DNA from: Bacillota bacterium
GTDB taxonomy: Bacteria; Bacillota; Clostridia; Christensenellales; Aristaeellaceae
Reading direction: 5' to 3'
NCBI GenBank assembly: GCA_023404715.1
Contig: JAEYAR010000121.1
Location: forward strand, 1 to 9,883
DNA length: 9,883 nucleotides
A program made the position numbers and the translations under genes. This document shows positions 6,574 to 9,883 of this stretch, piece by piece. Positions within the stretch are counted from its first letter, which is position 1. Each line of letters opens with the position of its first letter. Below the pieces are notes generated by a model. The model saw only the letters and a list, made by a program, of their open reading frames with translations, ran no database searches and had not been told where the DNA came from.

Positions 6574-6828
6574 ATGAACGCTCTAAAACCGGTGCTTTGC
6601 CCCATCCTCTCCTCGTACCTCAAGAAGGCCAGACGCGCCAGCCTCTTCACCCAGGAGCAGATGGCCGACCAACTGGGGATATCCGTTCGCTCCTACGCCA
6701 ATCTCGAACACGGAAGAAGCCTATGTTCCACCCCGGTTCTCATTTTATTCATGATGTCAACCAATCAGGATACCATCGTTCAAATGTTCGGAGATATCCG
6801 TATCGCTACAGGGAGGGCAGTGGAATAA
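6574..6828 (+). CDS. Short XRE-type helix-turn-helix protein
   Basis: An 84-residue protein whose central part (about 14-60) has the XRE/Cro-type pattern: LKKARRASLFTQEQMADQLG then ISVRSYANLEHGRS, with the TQEQMA helix and the SVRSYANLE recognition helix clearly visible. After residue 60 the C-terminal part is short (STNQDTIVQMFGDIRIATG) and unassigned. The ATG at 6574 follows GGGAGGC by 6 nt. It shares its upstream control region with the Spo0A-C gene at 7358, so the two are probably co-regulated. Most likely a small DNA-binding regulator; the target is unknown. A 111-nt gap separates it from the next gene, which seems to have its own promoter. Confidence 0.8.
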   Translation: MNALKPVLCPILSSYLKKARRASLFTQEQMADQLGISVRSYANLEHGRSLCSTPVLILFMMSTNQDTIVQMFGDIRIATGRAVE

Positions 6829-6904
6829 AGGCGAGTAAAAAGCTTTATCCGGCGGCATCTGCGCCATCTCGGCGTACTTTCATCTCATCTAGCTAATTCG
6901 CAAT

Positions 6905-6910
6905 TATACT
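6905..6910 (+). promoter_or_regulatory. Possible -10 element of the 71-residue HTH gene
   Basis: TATACT (6905-6910) matches the -10 consensus at 5/6 and lies 29 nt upstream of the preferred start at 6940. No convincing -35 is seen 16-18 nt upstream. Confidence 0.35.
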
Positions 6911-6939
6911 ATGCTAAACAGACGATAGGAATGGGCCCG

Positions 6940-7155
6940 ATGAAGATTGAAACAGATGCCTACAGCGCAGAAGAAGTGCTGAAAATCATTCGAGAATGGT
7001 CCGGCCTGACGCAAAAGGACTTTGCCAAATCCATTCACCGTTCGGAAGCGACGATCCGCAACTATGAACAAGGGCGCAGGGATTATACGTTTAAGGCCCT
7101 GCAGAACATCGCTCAAATTCACGGCCTCAAGATTACGATTGAGAAGAAACTTTAA
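6940..7155 (+). CDS. 71-residue XRE-type helix-turn-helix protein
   Basis: A compact HTH protein: residues 10-50 contain AEEVLKIIREWSGLTQKDFA, then KSIHRSEATIRNYEQGRRD, the typical XRE helix 2 and recognition helix. It ends YTFKALQNIAQIHGLKITIEKKL, a pattern I recall from many small clostridial XRE proteins. The ATG at 6940 is preferred over the in-frame ATG at 6931 because AGGA (6927-6930) is directly against the upstream ATG but 9 nt from this one. It is followed immediately by a terminator hairpin, so it ends its own transcript. The spaced 10-bp elements seen before its neighbours are absent here. Partner and target are unknown. Confidence 0.82.
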   Translation: MKIETDAYSAEEVLKIIREWSGLTQKDFAKSIHRSEATIRNYEQGRRDYTFKALQNIAQIHGLKITIEKKL

Positions 7156-7189
7156 AGCGCATTGCCCTATACGTCGGCAGTGCGCTTTT
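7154..7189 (+). terminator. Terminator after the 71-residue HTH gene
   Basis: AAAGCGCA (7154-7161) pairs with TGCGCTTT (7181-7188); the stem extends inward through TTGCC/GGCAG with one G-T pair to about 13 bp. A short T4 run ends at 7189. It overlaps the stop codon. Confidence 0.75.
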
Positions 7190-7230
7190 ACATATTCGTC
7201 CGTCCGTCAGTTCCAGCGAAACAGTCTCTA

Positions 7231-7267
7231 CGACGACCTTTGACTTTTATCGTCGAAATCGATAGAT
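7231..7267 (+). promoter_or_regulatory. 10-bp-phased Spo0A-box-like elements upstream of the first Spo0A-C gene
   Basis: Units start at 7231, 7241, 7251 and 7261: CGACGAC, TGACTTT, CGTCGAA and GATAGAT. The third matches the TGTCGAA core at 6/7; the first two match less well. The phase and order follow those at 6449-6485, and both tracks sit 30 nt (third unit to leader block) from the shared leader. Confidence 0.6.
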
Positions 7268-7280
7268 AAATAATGCACTT

Positions 7281-7350
7281 GAAGTGCGCCTCATGGAATA
7301 TCCCGCACAAATTTGTTAAAATTTAAATATAGCACAAAAGAACAGGAGGC
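7281..7350 (+). promoter_or_regulatory. Conserved leader/promoter copy B
   Basis: Collinear with 6499-6567 apart from one extra base. CCTCATGGA is at 7289-7297. TTGTTAAAAT contains an extended -10 (TGTTAAAAT, 7314-7322), followed by CACAAAAGAAC and AGGAGGC (7344-7350), the ribosome binding site for the ATG at 7358. Confidence 0.65.
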
Positions 7351-7357
7351 GCCTTCA

Positions 7358-7759
7358 ATGCTCACAAAAAAAGCATCCAATCTCAACGTCCCAAACTCTC
7401 TCATCGGCCCCATCGCCACCGTCGCCAAGCAGCTCATGTCTTTGGGGATCACGCCCAACTATGCAGGTTTTAACCAGGCGGTATACGCCGTAACGCTTTC
7501 GTCATCGCACCCGGAGTTTCTGCGCGAGGTCTCTACTAGCCTCTACCCGGCGGTCGCCGAACACTGCGGCACGTCCTGGAAGGCCGTGGAGCGCAACCTG
7601 CGTACGATCATCAATACCGCTTGGGAGAACAATCCCGCGCTGCTGGCCGAGCTCTCCGGCCGCCCGCTTGCGAAAAAACCCACCTCAGCGCAATTCATCG
7701 CCACGCTCACCGCCCAGGTCGCTTACGGCCCGATGGGTACAACGAACAACGAGGGATAA
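7358..7759 (+). CDS. Stand-alone Spo0A C-terminal-domain protein (paralogue 1)
   Basis: A 133-residue protein whose residues 15-122 resemble the DNA-binding C-terminal domain of Spo0A. Landmarks are QLMSLGITPNYAGF (25-38), LYPAVAEHCGTS (62-73), the recognition helix region WKAVERNLRTIINTAW (74-89) and KPTSAQFIATLTAQV (107-121), the last close to KPTNSEFIAMVADKL of Bacillus Spo0A. The Glu-Arg...Arg residues (E78, R79, R82) line up with the Spo0A residues that contact the 0A box. The N-terminal receiver domain with its phospho-accepting Asp is absent, so it cannot be a normal phosphorelay target. The ATG at 7358 follows AGGAGGC by 7 nt; an in-frame upstream start at 7313 lies inside the promoter and is rejected. 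It likely binds the phased boxes upstream of itself and its neighbours. Confidence 0.85.
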   Translation: MLTKKASNLNVPNSLIGPIATVAKQLMSLGITPNYAGFNQAVYAVTLSSSHPEFLREVSTSLYPAVAEHCGTSWKAVERNLRTIINTAWENNPALLAELSGRPLAKKPTSAQFIATLTAQVAYGPMGTTNNEG

Positions 7760-7822
7760 TCCCGAATAGGAGCTAATCTCACTGATCCTTGAAAATCATC
7801 GGTCTGATGGCAGCGAATGATG

Positions 7823-7865
7823 GGGAGAAAATTGAAAGCGCATAGCGATGGACGCTATGCGCTAT
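7823..7865. terminator. Bidirectional terminator between the convergent Spo0A-C genes
   Basis: AGCGCATAGCG (7837-7847), loop ATGGA, CGCTATGCGCT (7853-7863): a perfect 11-bp stem. On the minus strand it is followed by a T-rich stretch (TTTCAATTTTC, 7836-7826), suiting the gene at 7875-8210. On the plus strand only ATTTGTT follows. Confidence 0.75.
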
Positions 7866-7874
7866 TTGTTCCCC

Positions 7875-8210
7875 CTAGTCTTTTATGCCGCCATTCCTTT
7901 GTATCCAGTTTGCCAAAATTTCGATAAACTCAGATGCCGGCGGTGCATCGTCCAAGGGATAACCCGCCATATCACGCAGCCGGCTGGCATTACAGCGCCA
8001 TGCGCGCCTGACCACCGTGCGGATATTCCGTTCTATCGTCTTCCAAGGGATGCCGCATTGTGCGCTGACGGCGCCGTAGATAGAATCCGTCACGTGATGC
8101 AGCCGCTCTTCCTCGTCTATGACGAGCTTTACAGCCATCGCGGTCGGATTAACGCCTTTGTATTTCGCACTGACGCCGAGCTCTCTGAGCACCGATTTGA
8201 CTTCTGTCAT
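7875..8210 (-). CDS. Stand-alone Spo0A C-terminal-domain protein (paralogue 2)
   Basis: A 111-residue protein consisting of little more than a Spo0A C-terminal-like domain: VLRELGVSAKYKG (7-19), VTDSIYGAVSAQCGIP (40-55), recognition region WKTIERNIRTVVRRAW (56-71) and PPASEFIEILANWIQ (90-104). E60, R61 and R64 match the Spo0A box-contacting residues. It is related to the protein at 7358-7759, sharing the unusual WK before the ERN-R motif where Bacillus Spo0A has SR. No receiver domain is present. The second ATG (8208-8210) is chosen because GGAGG lies 8 nt upstream, whereas the ATG at 8214-8216 would have only 2 nt. It faces its paralogue across a shared terminator and carries the best Spo0A-box-like track of the window upstream. 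Confidence 0.83.
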   Translation of the reverse strand: MTEVKSVLRELGVSAKYKGVNPTAMAVKLVIDEEERLHHVTDSIYGAVSAQCGIPWKTIERNIRTVVRRAWRCNASRLRDMAGYPLDDAPPASEFIEILANWIQRNGGIKD

Positions 8211-8273
8211 CTGCATGACCTCCCATTATTTGATAACAGGATGATACGACAGAAAAGCTATAAAAGCACAAAA

Positions 8274-8300
8274 GTCGATATTTTTCGACGCCAGTCGACA
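8274..8300 (-). promoter_or_regulatory. Triple 10-bp-phased Spo0A-box-like operator of paralogue 2
   Basis: On the minus strand TGTCGAC (8300-8294), CGTCGAA (8290-8284) and TATCGAC (8280-8274) follow each other in 10-bp steps. Against TGTCGAA they match 6/7, 6/7 and 5/7. Seven-bp boxes separated by 3 bp is the arrangement described for Spo0A tandem sites. It ends 64 nt upstream of the ATG; no convincing -35/-10 pair was identified nearby. Confidence 0.65.
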
Positions 8301-8488
8301 TCATTTTGCTGCTTGCAGTTTTTAATCTCTGCCAAGGTAAAATAAGGAACGTACCGTTCAAGAATCCGGTACATGAAATGCCGAATGCAAATCCTCTTTT
8401 TTCGTTGCCGGCAGGTTTTTTCCATTGTGATGGTGAATACAAATTCAATCTATATCCGTTTTCATCATCACATTTTGGAGGGATTGAT
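8301..8488. other. Gene-free divergent interval before the glycerate kinase
   Basis: No plausible gene lies here. It is AT-richer than the flanking kinase gene and contains a short inverted repeat GAACG-TAC-CGTTC (8347-8359). A weak promoter-like pair for the downstream gene may exist at TTGTGA (8425-8430) with TCTATA/ATCTAT near 8448-8454, but neither hexamer is good. GGAGGG (8477-8482) is the ribosome binding site of the next gene. Confidence 0.6.
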
Positions 8489-9640
8489 TTGCACATTCTC
8501 GTCGCACCGGATTCCTATAAGGGTTCGCTTTCCTCACTCGAGGCCGCGCAAGCCGTCGCGCGCGGCCTTGCGGCCGCCGGCATCGCGGATACGCGCCTCA
8601 TTCCCATCGCCGACGGCGGCGAAGGCACCGTAGAGGCGCTGTGCGCCGCGACGAACGGCAATATCTTTACCGCGCGCGTCTCAGGCCCGCTCGGCGACCC
8701 TGTCGACGCCCAGTGGGGGGTGTTGGGCGACCCAAGCACGGCCGTCGTCGAACTGGCAGCCGCCTCCGGCCTGCCGCTCATCCCGGAGGAGCGGCGCAAT
8801 GCGGCCCTTGCCAGCACATACGGCACGGGCGAGCTGATACGCCTCGCGGTCGAACGCGGCTGCAAGCGCGTCATCCTCGGCATCGGCGGCAGCGCCACGA
8901 CGGACGGCGGCGCGGGGCTTGCCCAGGCGCTCGGCGTGCGTCTGACGGACGCGCAGGGGCGCGAGATTGGCCGCGGCGGCGCAGCGCTCGGCGCGCTCGC
9001 GCACGTAAACTGCGCCGAGGCCAAGAAGTTGCTCGCAGGCGTCGAGCTGATCGTCGCCTGCGACGTGACCAATCCGCTGTGCGGCCCTGCCGGTGCGGCG
9101 GCCGTCTACGGACCGCAGAAGGGCGCGACGCCGGAGGACGTCGCGCTGCTGGACGCGGCGCTCGCCCACTATGCGGACGTCATCGAGCCCGCGCTCGGCA
9201 TCCAAGTGCGCGAAGTGCCGGGCAGCGGCGCGGCGGGCGGCACAGGCGCGGGCGTGCTCGCGCTGCTCGGCGGGCGCCTTACCCCCGGCTTTGAGCTCAT
9301 CGTGCGCGAGACGAACCTGGAAGCACACATCGCTAAGGCCGATTGCGTCGTCACCGGCGAGGGCTGCACCGACAGCCAGACGCTGTTTGGCAAGGTACCG
9401 ATGGGCATCGCGCAGATCGCCGCGAAATACGGCGTGCCCGTCGTCTGCCTCTCGGGCGCGCTGCGCGGCGGTTGGCACGGCCTCTACGCGCATGGCGTCA
9501 CCGCCTGCTTCTCCATCTCGGACGGCGCGATCACGCTTACGGATTCCCTCGCCCGCGCGCAGGAGCTGCTGGAAAACGCAGCCGAGGGCGTAGGCCGCAT
9601 TCTGACGGCGGGCTGTTCGCTCGGACGGAGGACCGTGTGA
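8489..9640 (+). CDS. Glycerate kinase (GarK/GlxK type)
   Basis: Glycerate kinase phosphorylates D-glycerate to a phosphoglycerate with ATP, feeding glycerate from glyoxylate, glucarate or serine degradation into glycolysis; members of this family are mostly glycerate 2-kinases. The 383-residue length is typical. Family motifs are APDSYKGSL (6-14), PIADGGEGT (39-47), GIGGSATTDGGAGLAQALG (131-149), CDVTNPLCGPAGAAAVYGPQ (191-210), GAAGGTGAG (247-255) and VTGEGCTDSQTLFGKVPMG (288-306). The start is the TTG at 8489, 6 nt after GGAGGG and giving the family's usual N-terminus HILVAPDSYKGS; the open frame extends upstream but without a better start. It appears monocistronic: upstream genes are divergent and no related catabolic gene is in the window, so its physiological pathway is not indicated. 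Confidence 0.96.
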   Translation: MHILVAPDSYKGSLSSLEAAQAVARGLAAAGIADTRLIPIADGGEGTVEALCAATNGNIFTARVSGPLGDPVDAQWGVLGDPSTAVVELAAASGLPLIPEERRNAALASTYGTGELIRLAVERGCKRVILGIGGSATTDGGAGLAQALGVRLTDAQGREIGRGGAALGALAHVNCAEAKKLLAGVELIVACDVTNPLCGPAGAAAVYGPQKGATPEDVALLDAALAHYADVIEPALGIQVREVPGSGAAGGTGAGVLALLGGRLTPGFELIVRETNLEAHIAKADCVVTGEGCTDSQTLFGKVPMGIAQIAAKYGVPVVCLSGALRGGWHGLYAHGVTACFSISDGAITLTDSLARAQELLENAAEGVGRILTAGCSLGRRTV

Positions 9641-9883
9641 CAGCAATGTCATTCACTTTAGGATATAAAGCAAAGAAAACGTGGTCTGCCCCAGGGGAGG
9701 GCCCCACGCCAGGGAGCCGAAGTCGAGGCCGTCCGGTGGGCGGAAAGCCGAGACGGAAGGCCAATGAGCCGCAGAGCGCCGCGAAGCGATAAGGGAGGCC
9801 GAACGGCCGACTAGCGACGCGCGATTTGGAAAATCGCCGACGCGTACCCCGCGCGCTACGGGCGCGGGGCGAAGGGCGACAAC
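9641..9883. other. GC-rich, hairpin-rich terminal region without a convincing gene
   Basis: After the glycerate kinase stop codon come TGACA-GCAA-TGTCA (9638-9651), then several inverted repeats: CGTGG/CCACG (9680-9684, 9704-9708) enclosing GCCC/GGGC, GGCCG/CGGCC (9797-9801, 9804-9808), GCGATTT/AAATCGC (9821-9827, 9831-9837) and CCCCGCGC/GCGCGGGG (9847-9854, 9862-9869). None is followed by a T-run. The only start-to-stop frame (9646-9792, 48 residues) is low-complexity and lacks a well-placed ribosome binding site. It may be a structured RNA or the edge of a larger element; I do not recognise a known RNA family. Confidence 0.5.

Noticed and set aside
8347..8359. LexA-like palindrome GAAC...GTTC
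   Set aside because: The spacer is 5 nt, not the 4 nt of the Gram-positive LexA site, and the adjacent gene has no link to DNA repair.
8681..9652. Long antisense frame over the glycerate kinase gene (323 residues)
   Set aside because: A typical shadow frame of GC-rich coding DNA; the sense frame carries all family motifs.
9646..9792. 48-residue open frame after the glycerate kinase
   Set aside because: The product is low-complexity and rich in Arg, Pro and Gly, the nearest GGAGG is 14 nt away, and the DNA is dominated by inverted repeats.

Overview
The window looks like a chromosomal segment of a GC-rich, Gram-positive member of the Clostridia, possibly a gut lineage; I cannot name a genus. 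The reasons are a ylxM-ffh operon, strong GGAGG-type ribosome binding sites with several GTG/TTG starts, sigma-A-type promoters, a clostridial-style FeoA/FeoB pair, a DUF1703-type AAA ATPase, and two proteins that resemble the DNA-binding domain of the sporulation regulator Spo0A.

Layout. Positions 1-1114 (minus strand) hold the start of ffh, cut by the window edge, behind ylxM; both are read from a promoter with perfect -35 and -10 hexamers. Divergent from it is a small P-loop kinase-like protein (1325-1921). Next is a 530-residue AAA ATPase/PD-(D/E)XK nuclease-like protein (2028-3620). Positions 3621-3948 carry an array of hairpins bounded by two identical 26-bp palindromic repeats, the second of which is a rho-independent terminator. 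The ferrous iron uptake operon feoA-feoB (3949-6341) follows and ends at a strong terminator.

Positions 6430-8340 form a small-regulator cassette with lower local GC between genes. It holds an 84-residue XRE-type HTH protein, a 71-residue XRE-type HTH protein, and two convergent stand-alone Spo0A C-terminal-domain proteins that lack a receiver domain. Three of these four genes have, upstream, a series of 7-bp elements resembling the Spo0A box (TGTCGAA) repeated at exactly 10-bp steps. The first XRE gene and the first Spo0A-C gene also share an almost collinear leader of about 125 nt. This suggests a self-contained regulatory circuit in which Spo0A-C paralogues control themselves and an XRE partner. 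It is the most interesting part of the window.

A glycerate kinase (8489-9640, TTG start) follows. The window ends in about 240 nt of very GC-rich, hairpin-rich sequence with no convincing gene; it may be a structured RNA or the start of an unrecognised element.

The housekeeping genes (ffh/ylxM, feoAB, glycerate kinase) show no obvious functional link to each other or to the regulator cassette.
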